Of a DNA stretch of 64,000 nt, positions 28,430-35,400 are shown in pieces. Made by a program: the position numbers and the translations under genes. The stretch is from an uncultured Myxococcales bacterium (GTDB taxonomy: Bacteria > Myxococcota > Myxococcia > Myxococcales > Myxococcaceae). The notes under the pieces are model-generated. The model saw only the letters and a program-made list of their open reading frames with translations. It did no database searches and was not told the DNA's origin. The stretch covers positions 310,001-374,000 of the forward strand of contig CALJKW010000055.1 of assembly GCA_937980205.1 (NCBI GenBank), given 5' to 3'. How positions within the stretch are numbered: the first letter of the stretch is position 1; every line of letters begins with the position of its first letter.

Positions 28430-29068
28430 ATGGCCACTTCGCTTCGGACGTACGTCTTCCTCGATTCGCTTCAGCCGCAGTTTGCAGCGCACATCTGCAC
28501 GACCTGCCGCGGCTATTTCCCAGTGCCCTACGTGGCGTCGCTGTTCGTCGAGGTCGCTCCGGGCATGGCGATTCACGGCATCATCGACGTCGCGCTCAAG
28601 AAGACGAAGGTCGACCCCGCGACCCTCGTCGTCGAGCGCGCGTACGGCATGCTCGAGGTGCACAGCCAGGACAAGGGCGAGGTCCGCAGCGCGGGCGACG
28701 CGATCCTCGGCCACCTCGGCGCGAAGGAAGAAGATCGCATCAAGCCGCGCATCGTCTCGAACACGGTCATCCGCGCGATCGAGCCGATGCACGCGATGAT
28801 CCTCGACAAGATCCGCTTCGGCTCGATGATCGAGCCGGGCCAGTCGCTGTTCATTCTCGAGACCGAGCCCGCCGCGTACGCCGCGCTCGCCGCGAACGAG
28901 GCCGAGAAGGCCGCGAACGTGAGGCTCATCGACGTGCTCGTCTTCGGCGCCTTCGGGCGCCTCTACATGGCTGGAACCGAGAGCGAGATCGACTCGGCCG
29001 CCGAGGCCGCGGTGTCGGCCATCAAGTCGATCACCGGCAAAGAGCCGGCCCCCTTCAAGGACAAGTGA
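28430..29068 (+). CDS. Tandem-domain microcompartment shell protein (BMC-T)
   Basis: 212 residues. It should form pseudohexameric trimers in a BMC shell facet. The first half (LRTYVFLDSLQPQFAAHICT, then VPYVASLFVEVAPGMAIHGI) and second half (GSMIEPGQSLFILETEPAAY, then NVRLIDVLVFGAFGRLYMAG) are two diverged BMC folds of the circularly permuted kind. From memory it strongly resembles the stacking BMC-T proteins of Haliangium ochraceum. The ATG at 28430 has no clear ribosome site; a TTGTCA lies at 28388 with a poor -10. It is the first gene of the BMC operon and 9 bases before the BMC-H gene. Confidence 0.9.
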   Translation: MATSLRTYVFLDSLQPQFAAHICTTCRGYFPVPYVASLFVEVAPGMAIHGIIDVALKKTKVDPATLVVERAYGMLEVHSQDKGEVRSAGDAILGHLGAKEEDRIKPRIVSNTVIRAIEPMHAMILDKIRFGSMIEPGQSLFILETEPAAYAALAANEAEKAANVRLIDVLVFGAFGRLYMAGTESEIDSAAEAAVSAIKSITGKEPAPFKDK

Positions 29069-29077
29069 GGAGACAAC

Positions 29078-29386
29078 ATGGCTGACGCATTGGGAATGAT
29101 CGAGACGAAGGGCTTCGTGGGCATGGTCGAGGCCGCGGACGCTGCGGTGAAGGCCGCGCGCGTGGAGCTGGTCGGCTACGAGAAGATCGGTGGCGGCTAC
29201 GTCACGATGGTGGTTCGCGGCGACGTCGCCGCGGTGAAGGCGGCCATCGAGGCCGGAGCCCGCGGCGCCGAGCGCGTCGGCGAGCTCGTCTCGACGCACG
29301 TCATCCCCCGCCCGCACAACAACATCGACCTCGTCCTGCCGCTCGGTCGCGCGGATCAGGCGAAGGCCGAGTCCGGCAACACGTGA
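29078..29386 (+). CDS. Hexameric microcompartment shell protein (BMC-H)
   Basis: 102 residues, one BMC domain. It is expected to be the main facet tile. The start MADALGMIETKGFVGMVEAA and the later YEKIGGGYVTMVVRGDVAAV and STHVIPRPHNNID are the canonical BMC-H pattern; the conserved Lys near residue 26-30 and the C-terminal polar tail are in place. A strong AGGAGA site precedes the ATG. It resembles the single BMC-H of the H. ochraceum shell in nearly every segment I can recall. It sits between BMC-T and BMC-P genes. Confidence 0.95.
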   Translation: MADALGMIETKGFVGMVEAADAAVKAARVELVGYEKIGGGYVTMVVRGDVAAVKAAIEAGARGAERVGELVSTHVIPRPHNNIDLVLPLGRADQAKAESGNT

Positions 29387-29499
29387 TGGCTCGTTCGGCT
29401 GCGGCGGGCACGGCGTGGCCGCGCCCGCGACTTTCGACGTGCGGCACCGTCGCTCTGCGCGGTCGCGCAGGTGCACGCCGCAGACGAGCCGAGGGATAG
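29386..29499 (+). CDS. Possible 37-residue basic peptide (doubtful)
   Basis: An ATG shares one base with the BMC-H stop (TGATG) and opens a 37-codon frame ending at TAG 29499, just before BMC-P. The product is Arg/Ala-rich (MARSAAAGTAWPRPRLSTCG at the start). The TGATG junction is the same coupling used elsewhere in this operon. However, the composition is what random GC-rich DNA gives, so it may simply be the 118-base spacer. Confidence 0.2.
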   Translation: MARSAAAGTAWPRPRLSTCGTVALRGRAGARRRRAEG

Positions 29500-29504
29500 A
29501 CCGA

Positions 29505-29792
29505 ATGCTTCTTGGTAAAGTCGTGGGCACCGTCGTGGCCACGCGCAAAGAGCCGACGCTCGAGGGCAGCAAGCTGCTCGTCGTGCGCGGCCTCGATCTC
29601 GACGGCAAACCGACCGCGACGCTGGTGGTCGCGGTCGATGCCGTCGGCGCCGGCGTGGGCGAATGGGTGCTCTACGCCTCGGGCTCGAGCGCCCGACAGA
29701 CCGAGATGACGAAAGACCGCCCCGTCGACGCGACCATCATGGCCATCGTCGACACGCTCGAGGTCGGCGGTCAGACGAAGTACGTCAAATGA
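29505..29792 (+). CDS. Pentameric microcompartment vertex protein (BMC-P, EutN/CcmL family)
   Basis: 95 residues. It should form pentamers that cap shell vertices. It starts MLLGKVVGTVVATRKEPTLE and contains VDAVGAGVGEWVLYASGSSA and RPVDATIMAIVD, the diagnostic EutN/CcmL motifs. The ATG at 29505 follows a GAGGGA site. A longer upstream GTG frame would add a basic extension absent from the family. The stop overlaps the next start in ATGA. It is the only vertex protein in this window. Confidence 0.95.
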   Translation: MLLGKVVGTVVATRKEPTLEGSKLLVVRGLDLDGKPTATLVVAVDAVGAGVGEWVLYASGSSARQTEMTKDRPVDATIMAIVDTLEVGGQTKYVK

Positions 29793-29959
29793 AGAAGTTG
29801 AAGCACAACGCTCCGAAGGAGCCACAGCGCAAGCGGGTGACGAAGGAAGTCGCGCTCGCCGCAGTCGCGAAGGCGCTGAACACCGACGGCGCTCGCCGCG
29901 TGCTGGTCGTCTACGACGATCCCGAGCACGCGCGCGTGTATCAGGAACCGCGAGCCTGA
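29789..29959 (+). CDS. 56-residue basic protein of the BMC operon, unknown
   Basis: ATG overlaps the BMC-P stop (ATGA), and the ALDH gene starts 10 bases after its own stop. The N-terminus is strongly basic and hydrophilic (MKKLKHNAPKEPQRKRVTKE), followed by an amphipathic stretch (VALAAVAKALNTDGARRVLV) and a short acidic end. The amphipathic part resembles a helix that could dock on a shell or cargo, but this is inference. I do not recognise a family. Tight coupling on both sides and normal codon bias argue that it is a real gene. Confidence 0.65.
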   Translation: MKKLKHNAPKEPQRKRVTKEVALAAVAKALNTDGARRVLVVYDDPEHARVYQEPRA

Positions 29960-29969
29960 CGAGGGGTCC

Positions 29970-31409
29970 ATGAACGACGCGCAGATCAACGCCATCGTCG
30001 AGCAGGTCGTCCGGAAGCTCTCGAACGAGCTCGGGCAGCTGTCGACGCCGGCGTCCGTCTCGCGCGGCGGAGGCTCGGTCGCTCCGGCGATTCACACCAC
30101 GCGCCGCCCGGGCGTCTTCGACGATCTCGACTCGGCGACGAGCGCGGCGCAGGCCGCCCAGCGCCAGTGGGCCGACACCACGCTCGAGGTCCGCGCGAAG
30201 GTGATCGAGGCGATGCGCGAGGTGACGCGCCGCAACGTCGAGCAGATCTCGCAGATGGCCGTCGAAGAGACGGGCCTCGGCAACTTCAAGGACAAGATCC
30301 AGAAGAACCTGCTGGTCGCGAACAAGACGCCGGGCCTCGAGATCCTCCGTCCGCAGGCGTACACGGGCGATCACGGCCTGATGCTGCTCGAGCGCGCGCC
30401 GTTCGGGGTCATCGGCGCGATCACTCCGTCGACCAACCCGACCGAGACGATCATCAACAACAGCATCGGCATGGTGGCCGGCGGCAACGCCGTCGTGTTC
30501 AACGTGCACCCGAGCGCGAAGAACGTCTGCGCGCACTTCGTGGCGCTGGTGAACGAGGCCATCACCGGCTGCGGCGGCCCCGCGAACCTCGTCACGTGCA
30601 TCGGCTCGCCGACGATCGAGTCCGCGCAGGGCCTGATGAAGCACAAGGCCGTGCGCCTGGTGGTCGTCACCGGCGGCCCCGCCGTCGTGAAGGCGGCGAT
30701 GAACTCCGGCAAGCGCGCGATCGCCGCCGGCCCGGGCAACCCGCCCGCCGTGGTCGACTCGACCGCGCACATCGACCAGGCGGGCCGCGACATCGTCGAC
30801 GGCGCCTCGCTCGACAACAACATCGTCTGCATCGTCGAGAAAGAGGTCTTCGCCGAGGCCGCGATCGCCGACCAGCTCAAGGCCGCGATGGTGAAGGCCG
30901 GAGCCTTCGAGGTCACCGGGCCCGCGATCAACCGCCTCGAGAAGCTGGTGGTCGACGACGGTCACCCGCACCGCGACTGGGTCGGCAAAGACGCGACGAA
31001 GATCGCCGAAGCCGCGGGCCTCCGCGCCCCGTCGGGCACGCGGCTGTTGTTCGCCGAGGTCGACCCGATGCACCCGTTCGTGCAGGCCGAGCTGCTGATG
31101 CCGGTCATCGGCTTCTGCCGGCTCAAGAGCTTCGAAGACTGCCTCGAGGCGGCGCTGCAGGCGGAGCACGGCTTCGGCCACACCGCCACGATGCACTCGA
31201 CGAACATCGACCATCTCCACGAGATGGCGAGCCGCATCAACACGTCGATCTTCGTGAAGAACGGCCCGTCGTTCGCCGGCCTCGGCCTGCGCGGCGAGGG
31301 CTACACGTCGTTCACCATCGCGTCCCCGACCGGCGAGGGCCTCACCACCGCCCTGTCCTTCACGCGAGAGCGCCGCTGCACCCTGAAGGACTCGTTCCGG
31401 ATCGTCTGA
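29970..31409 (+). CDS. CoA-acylating-type aldehyde dehydrogenase, BMC cargo (EutE/PduP-like)
   Basis: 479 residues. It should oxidise an aldehyde to acyl-CoA with NAD+ and CoA. Residues 1-25 (MNDAQINAIVEQVVRKLSNE onward) form an amphipathic helix followed by a Ser/Gly/Pro linker, which is the layout of BMC encapsulation peptides. The catalytic domain shows APFGVIGAITPSTNPTETII, VVVTGGPAVVKAAMNSGKRA and DNNIVCIVEKEVF, with nucleophile Cys287. It ends RCTLKDSFRIV, as in EutE/PduP relatives. A GAGGGG site precedes the ATG. It is the only obvious metabolic-core enzyme of the operon together with the aminotransferase. Confidence 0.93.
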   Translation: MNDAQINAIVEQVVRKLSNELGQLSTPASVSRGGGSVAPAIHTTRRPGVFDDLDSATSAAQAAQRQWADTTLEVRAKVIEAMREVTRRNVEQISQMAVEETGLGNFKDKIQKNLLVANKTPGLEILRPQAYTGDHGLMLLERAPFGVIGAITPSTNPTETIINNSIGMVAGGNAVVFNVHPSAKNVCAHFVALVNEAITGCGGPANLVTCIGSPTIESAQGLMKHKAVRLVVVTGGPAVVKAAMNSGKRAIAAGPGNPPAVVDSTAHIDQAGRDIVDGASLDNNIVCIVEKEVFAEAAIADQLKAAMVKAGAFEVTGPAINRLEKLVVDDGHPHRDWVGKDATKIAEAAGLRAPSGTRLLFAEVDPMHPFVQAELLMPVIGFCRLKSFEDCLEAALQAEHGFGHTATMHSTNIDHLHEMASRINTSIFVKNGPSFAGLGLRGEGYTSFTIASPTGEGLTTALSFTRERRCTLKDSFRIV

Positions 31410-31780
31410 TGCGCGCGCGGGCGTTCATCGTCTGCGGAGCCGTCTTCGGTCTCGCCTGCGTGAAGCGGGTCGAGAGCGAGGAAGAGCTGACCGCCCGGAT
31501 CGCCGCCGGCAACGTGATGCAGCTGCCTGGAGGCGTCGGCAACCGCATCGGCGCTCCCGTGCACATCGAGATGTCGTTCAAAGACGGCTCTCCGAACTGC
31601 GTGATGCACGGCGCGGTTCAAGACTCGCGCGACAGCTCGCACCGGTGGGTGTGGCTCGAGCCCGGTGAGGGGTGCCCCGGCTGGCTCTCGGGCCGCTGGT
31701 GGGCCGAGCTCGCCGCGGGCGGCAGCGGCTGGTACGTGAAGAACATCAGCACGAAGCCGGTGACCGAGGCCGGGCGGTGA
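31409..31780 (+). CDS. Small exported protein, possible lipoprotein, inside the BMC operon
   Basis: 123 residues. The ATG shares a base with the ALDH stop (TGATG) and the stop overlaps the BMC-T start (GTGA). The N-terminus (MRARAFIVCGAVFGLACVKR) looks like a signal with an imperfect lipobox before Cys17. The mature part is Trp/Gly-rich (SSHRWVWLEPGEGCPGWLSG) with two further Cys. An exported protein is unexpected in an operon for a cytoplasmic organelle. No family is recognised. Confidence 0.65.
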   Translation: MRARAFIVCGAVFGLACVKRVESEEELTARIAAGNVMQLPGGVGNRIGAPVHIEMSFKDGSPNCVMHGAVQDSRDSSHRWVWLEPGEGCPGWLSGRWWAELAAGGSGWYVKNISTKPVTEAGR

Positions 31781-32421
31781 GCCCGGGCGCCGGAGGTCGG
31801 CGCGCGGCTCCCAGCTCCGCCGGCAGCGGGGCAGGCGCGCCGTCGTCGCCTCGCGATCCGACCGACCCGAAAGACGCTCCGGCGCTCGGGCTCGTCGAGC
31901 TCGAGTCGATCGCGAAGGGGCTCGTCGTCGCCGACGCGCTCATCAAGAAGGCCGAGGTGAAGCTGTACCTCTCCGAGCCGATGACGCCGGGGAAGTACGT
32001 CGTGCTGTTCCGCGGCGCCGTCGCCGAGGTCCAGGAGTCGTTCGACGAGGCCGTCGCCATCGGCGGCGCCACCGTGCTCGACAAGCTCGTGCTCACGCAG
32101 GTGCACCGCATGGTGCTCGCGGGGCTCGACGGGACGTTCGAGGCGCTCGGCGCGCAGGACGCGCTCGGCATCGTCGAGACGCACACCATCGCCTCCACCG
32201 TGCTCGCGGCGGACACGGCCCTCAAGCGCGCGCGGGTGCGGCTGACGCACCTGCACCTCGCCAAGGGCATCGGAGGCAAGGGCTGGTTCACGCTCGCCGG
32301 CGCGCAGCACGACGTCGAGGCCGCGCTCGAGGGGGCGGCCACCCGCATCGAGCAGCGCCTGCTGGTCGCGACCGAGATCATCCAGCGGCCGCACCGCGAC
32401 CTCAAAGGGCCGGGCCTGTGA
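31777..32421 (+). CDS. Tandem-domain microcompartment shell protein (BMC-T), second type
   Basis: 214 residues from GTG. An A/S/P/G-rich extension of about 35 residues precedes two canonical BMC domains: ALGLVELESIAKGLVVADAL and then DALGIVETHTIASTVLAADT. Each half continues through KYVVLFRGAVAEVQESFDEA and GKGWFTLAGAQHDVEAALEG. It is not circularly permuted, unlike the first BMC-T of this operon, and from memory resembles the single-layer BMC-T of H. ochraceum. Overlaps on both sides are 4 bases. Confidence 0.93.
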   Translation: MSPGAGGRRAAPSSAGSGAGAPSSPRDPTDPKDAPALGLVELESIAKGLVVADALIKKAEVKLYLSEPMTPGKYVVLFRGAVAEVQESFDEAVAIGGATVLDKLVLTQVHRMVLAGLDGTFEALGAQDALGIVETHTIASTVLAADTALKRARVRLTHLHLAKGIGGKGWFTLAGAQHDVEAALEGAATRIEQRLLVATEIIQRPHRDLKGPGL

Positions 32422-33497
32422 AGCTTCAGGACTTCGCGCTCGAGCGGTTCTTCGCCCGGCACGAGTTCGCGGTGAAGCACCTGATGTGCGCGTCCGACTG
32501 CGAGTCGATGACGGTCGAGGAACTGCTCGCCTTCGAGCCCGGCGCCGCCGAGGCGCTGCTGGAGCTGCGGCTCGGCTACACCGAGACGCTCGGCCACCCT
32601 GCCCTGCGCGCGGCGATCGCGGCGATGTACACGAAGATCTCTGCGGACCAGGTGCTGGTGTTCACCGGCGCGCAGGAGCCGATCTTCGCGTTCATGAACG
32701 TGGTGCTCGGCGCCTCGGATCACGCCGTGGTGCACGTCCCCTGCTACCAGTCGCTCATCGAGGTGCCGCGCGGCGCTGGAGCGTCGGTGACTCCGTGGAT
32801 CGCGCGCGAGACGGAGCAGTGGCAGCTCGACGTGGACGAGCTCTCGCGGCTGGTGCGGGAAGACACGCGCTGCGTCGTCGTGAACTCGCCGCACAACCCG
32901 ACCGGCGCGGTGCTGACCCGCGATCGCTTCGAGGCGATCATCAAGCTCTGCCGGGCGCGCGGGCTGTGGCTGTTCTCGGACGAGGTCTACCGCGGGCTCG
33001 AGTACGACGCGGCGGCGCGGAACCCGGCGGCCTGCGACGTCTACGAGAAGGCGGTGTCGCTCGGGACCACCGCGAAGGCCTACGGCCTCGCCGGCCTGCG
33101 CATCGGGTGGATCGCCACGCAGGATCGCGAGCTGCTCGGGCGCCTCGCGGCGTTCAAGGACTACCTGACGATCTGCAACGGGGCTCCCGGAGAGCTGCTG
33201 GCGACCGCGGCGATGAAGCACCACGAGCAGCTCGCGGCCCGCTCCCGCGCGATCGTGAGAGAGAACCTGAAGCTGTTCGAGCCGTTCGCGAAGTCGTTCG
33301 GGCTGACGTACGTGCGGCCGACCGGTGGGTCGACGCTGTTCGCGTACCGGCCGGGCGGAGAGCGCTGGTGCGAGGAGCTGTTGCACCTGCGCGGCGTCGC
33401 GTTCGCGCCGGGGAAGCTGTTCGGCGGCGAGCACGATCACTTCCGCGTGGGCCTGGGGCGGAAGACGTTCGCGGCAGGGCTTGCCGCGTGCCGCTGA
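32418..33497 (+). CDS. PLP-dependent aminotransferase, class I/II fold, in the BMC operon
   Basis: 359 residues from a GTG overlapping the BMC-T stop. The fold-type I pattern is complete: SPHNPTGAVLTRDRFEAIIK, then LFSDEVYRGLEY (PLP-phenol/pyridine Asp), then TTAKAYGLAGLRIGW with the Schiff-base Lys220, and FRVGLGRKTF near the end with the substrate Arg. It lacks an obvious encapsulation peptide at either end, so it may be a shell-external partner. The substrate is not predictable. It is the last gene of the operon; pyrF is convergent 31 bases on. Confidence 0.88.
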   Translation: MKLQDFALERFFARHEFAVKHLMCASDCESMTVEELLAFEPGAAEALLELRLGYTETLGHPALRAAIAAMYTKISADQVLVFTGAQEPIFAFMNVVLGASDHAVVHVPCYQSLIEVPRGAGASVTPWIARETEQWQLDVDELSRLVREDTRCVVVNSPHNPTGAVLTRDRFEAIIKLCRARGLWLFSDEVYRGLEYDAAARNPAACDVYEKAVSLGTTAKAYGLAGLRIGWIATQDRELLGRLAAFKDYLTICNGAPGELLATAAMKHHEQLAARSRAIVRENLKLFEPFAKSFGLTYVRPTGGSTLFAYRPGGERWCEELLHLRGVAFAPGKLFGGEHDHFRVGLGRKTFAAGLAACR

Positions 33498-33528
33498 GCC
33501 CCCTCCGCTCTGAGGGTCGACCAGACTC

Positions 33529-34230
33529 TCAGGGTGACGCTGAGGCGACTTCGTCCAGAATCGCCTTCGCCGCCGCCGACGCATCCTTCGCTTCGTAGAT
33601 CGGCCGCCCCACCACGAGCAGGTCGGCGCCCTTCGCGATCGCGGCCGCCGGCGTATCGACCCGGGCCTGGTCGCCCTTCGCAGCGCCTGCCGGTCGAATT
33701 CCCGGCGTGCACAGCACCATCTTCGGGCCGACGACGCGCCGCAGCGCCTCGACCTCCTGAACGCTGCACACGAGCCCGCCGGCGCCGCCGTCCTGCGCCA
33801 GCCGCGCCAGCCGCTCGACCTGGGCGCCCGGCGAGTCCTGCACGCCGATGCCCCGGAGCTCATCGGAGTCCATCGACGTGAGCACCGTCACCGCGAGGAC
33901 GGTCGTGCCCACCCCGCCCTTCGCCGCCCCGCGCACCGCGGCCTCGATCATCTTCCGCCCGCCGCCGGCGTGAATCGTGAGGTACTTCACGCCGAGGGCA
34001 GCCGCGCGCGCCGCGGCGAGCTCCACCGTGTTCGGGATGTCGTGGAGCTTCAGGTCGAGGAATACGTCAGCGCCGAGGCGCTTGAACACCTCGACGGCCC
34101 GGGGCCCGTGCTCGACGAACAACGACAGCCCGACCTTGGCGACGCCCGCGTAGGGCGCCACCTGGCCGTAGAGCCGCTCTCCATCCGGCAGCGGGATGTC
34201 GAGCGCGACCGCGAGCCGCGCGCGGCTCAT
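33529..34230 (-). CDS. pyrF: Orotidine 5'-phosphate decarboxylase
   Basis: 233 residues. It makes UMP from OMP, the last step of pyrimidine synthesis. The family pattern is present: LAVALDIPLPDGERL, VGLSLFVEHGPRAVEVFKRL, the catalytic DLKLHDIPNT, YLTIHAGGG, LAVTVLTSM and VVGRPIYEAKDA near the C-terminus. The ATG shares one base with the upstream stop (TGATG), so it is co-transcribed with the DsbA-like lipoprotein gene. Confidence 0.94.
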   Translation of the reverse strand: MSRARLAVALDIPLPDGERLYGQVAPYAGVAKVGLSLFVEHGPRAVEVFKRLGADVFLDLKLHDIPNTVELAAARAAALGVKYLTIHAGGGRKMIEAAVRGAAKGGVGTTVLAVTVLTSMDSDELRGIGVQDSPGAQVERLARLAQDGGAGGLVCSVQEVEALRRVVGPKMVLCTPGIRPAGAAKGDQARVDTPAAAIAKGADLLVVGRPIYEAKDASAAAKAILDEVASASP

Positions 34231-35297
34231 CAGTTCGTCGCCAGCTCCGCGTCGATGATCTGCTTGAACGCGTCGAGCGGCTGCGCGCCGCTGAGCATCT
34301 GGCCGTTGATGAAGAACGCGGGCGTGCCGTTCACGCCGACCTTCTTGCCGGCCTCGGTGTCCTCTTTCACGGTCGTCGCGTGCTTGCCCGAGTCGAGGCA
34401 CTCGTTGAACTTGCCGGCGTCGAGGCCGAGGCCCGTCGCGTGCGCCTTGAGATCCTCGACCTGCAGCTTCTGCTGATTCTTGAACAGGACGTCGTGGTAC
34501 TCCCAGAACTTGCCCTGGTCGTTCGCGCACAGCGACGCCTCGGCGGCCTTCGGCGCCTGCTGGTGGAAGTCGAGCGGGAAGTGGCGGAACACGAGCCGCA
34601 CCTTGCCGGGGTACGCGTTCATCACCTCTTCGACGGTGTCGTGCGCGCGCGAGCAGAACGGGCACTGGAAGTCGGAGAACTCGACGATGGTGACCTTCGC
34701 GCTCTCGGGGCCGCGCGCCGGGCCCTTGGCCTCGACCTCCTTCTTCGGCTTCTTCGGGGCCGCCAGCGTGATCTCGACGCCGGCCTTCTTCTTCAGATCG
34801 TCGAACAGCGCGCGAACGAGCGTGCCCTTCTGGTCACGCGTCATGAAGTCGATGATGCGCGGCTTCACCATCTCGAGCGTCGTGCCCGGCGGCATGCCTT
34901 CCTTGTTCTGCTCGAAGAACGCCTGGATCTCGGCGTCCGTCGGAGGCTTCACCTTCGTCTCGACCTGCTCCTGCATCCACTGCTCTTCGGTCTTGCCCGC
35001 CTTCTTCGCCTCGGCCTCGACGAGCTCCTTGAAGATGAGCTGATCGATGACCTGGCGGCGCGTCTGGTAGCGCTGCTCTTCCATCTCGAAGAGCTTTTCG
35101 CCGCCGGGCGCGGCCTCGAGATCGCCGAGCGTGATGGTCTTGCCGTTGTACTTGGCGACGACCGTCTTCGGGTCATCGGCCACGATCACCGCGTTCGACG
35201 AGGTGCCGGTGCCGCCGGTCTTCGCGCCCTTGTCACAGGCGCAGGCGACCAGCAGGGTGACCGCCACGGCAAGCGTGCTGCGAGAGATGGAGAGCAT
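34230..35297 (-). CDS. Lipoprotein with SurA-like N-terminal and DsbA-like thioredoxin domain
   Basis: 355 residues. The signal ends in LVACAC, a likely lipobox, so it is envelope-anchored. Residues of about 45-150 (VVAKYNGKTITLGDLEAA, QVIDQLIFKELVEAEAKKAG) resemble the SurA/PpiC N-terminal helical chaperone domain. Residues of about 185-355 are a DsbA/thioredoxin-4 domain with active site CPFC in VEFSDFQCPFCSRAHD, and the cis-Pro in GVNGTPAFFINGQ. It probably handles disulfides or folding of exported proteins, fitting a Cys-rich secretome. Its ATG lies 103 bases from lpxC across a 21-bp repeat array. Confidence 0.88.
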   Translation of the reverse strand: MLSISRSTLAVAVTLLVACACDKGAKTGGTGTSSNAVIVADDPKTVVAKYNGKTITLGDLEAAPGGEKLFEMEEQRYQTRRQVIDQLIFKELVEAEAKKAGKTEEQWMQEQVETKVKPPTDAEIQAFFEQNKEGMPPGTTLEMVKPRIIDFMTRDQKGTLVRALFDDLKKKAGVEITLAAPKKPKKEVEAKGPARGPESAKVTIVEFSDFQCPFCSRAHDTVEEVMNAYPGKVRLVFRHFPLDFHQQAPKAAEASLCANDQGKFWEYHDVLFKNQQKLQVEDLKAHATGLGLDAGKFNECLDSGKHATTVKEDTEAGKKVGVNGTPAFFINGQMLSGAQPLDAFKQIIDAELATN

Positions 35298-35331
35298 GGG
35301 TTAAGCCCCTTAGCCCTGCCTCCCACACCAC

Positions 35332-35394
35332 GCAACCGCGGACTGACGCAGTGCAACCGCGGACTGAGACACCGCAACCGCGGACTTCAAGACA
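35332..35394. repeat. Three tandem 21-bp repeats
   Basis: The 13-base core GCAACCGCGGACT occurs at 35332, 35353 and 35374, exactly 21 bases apart, each followed by 8 variable bases. Twenty-one bases is two helical turns, so bound proteins would line up on one face. The array lies between the lpxC stop and the DsbA-like start. It may be an operator, or a remnant of tandem duplication. Confidence 0.75.
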
Positions 35395-35400
35395 GCGTCT

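Noticed and set aside
33498..33528. Terminator between the BMC operon and pyrF
   Set aside because: CTGAGGGTCGACCAGACTCT-type repeats look paired at first, but the arms do not pair in the right orientation over more than a few bases.
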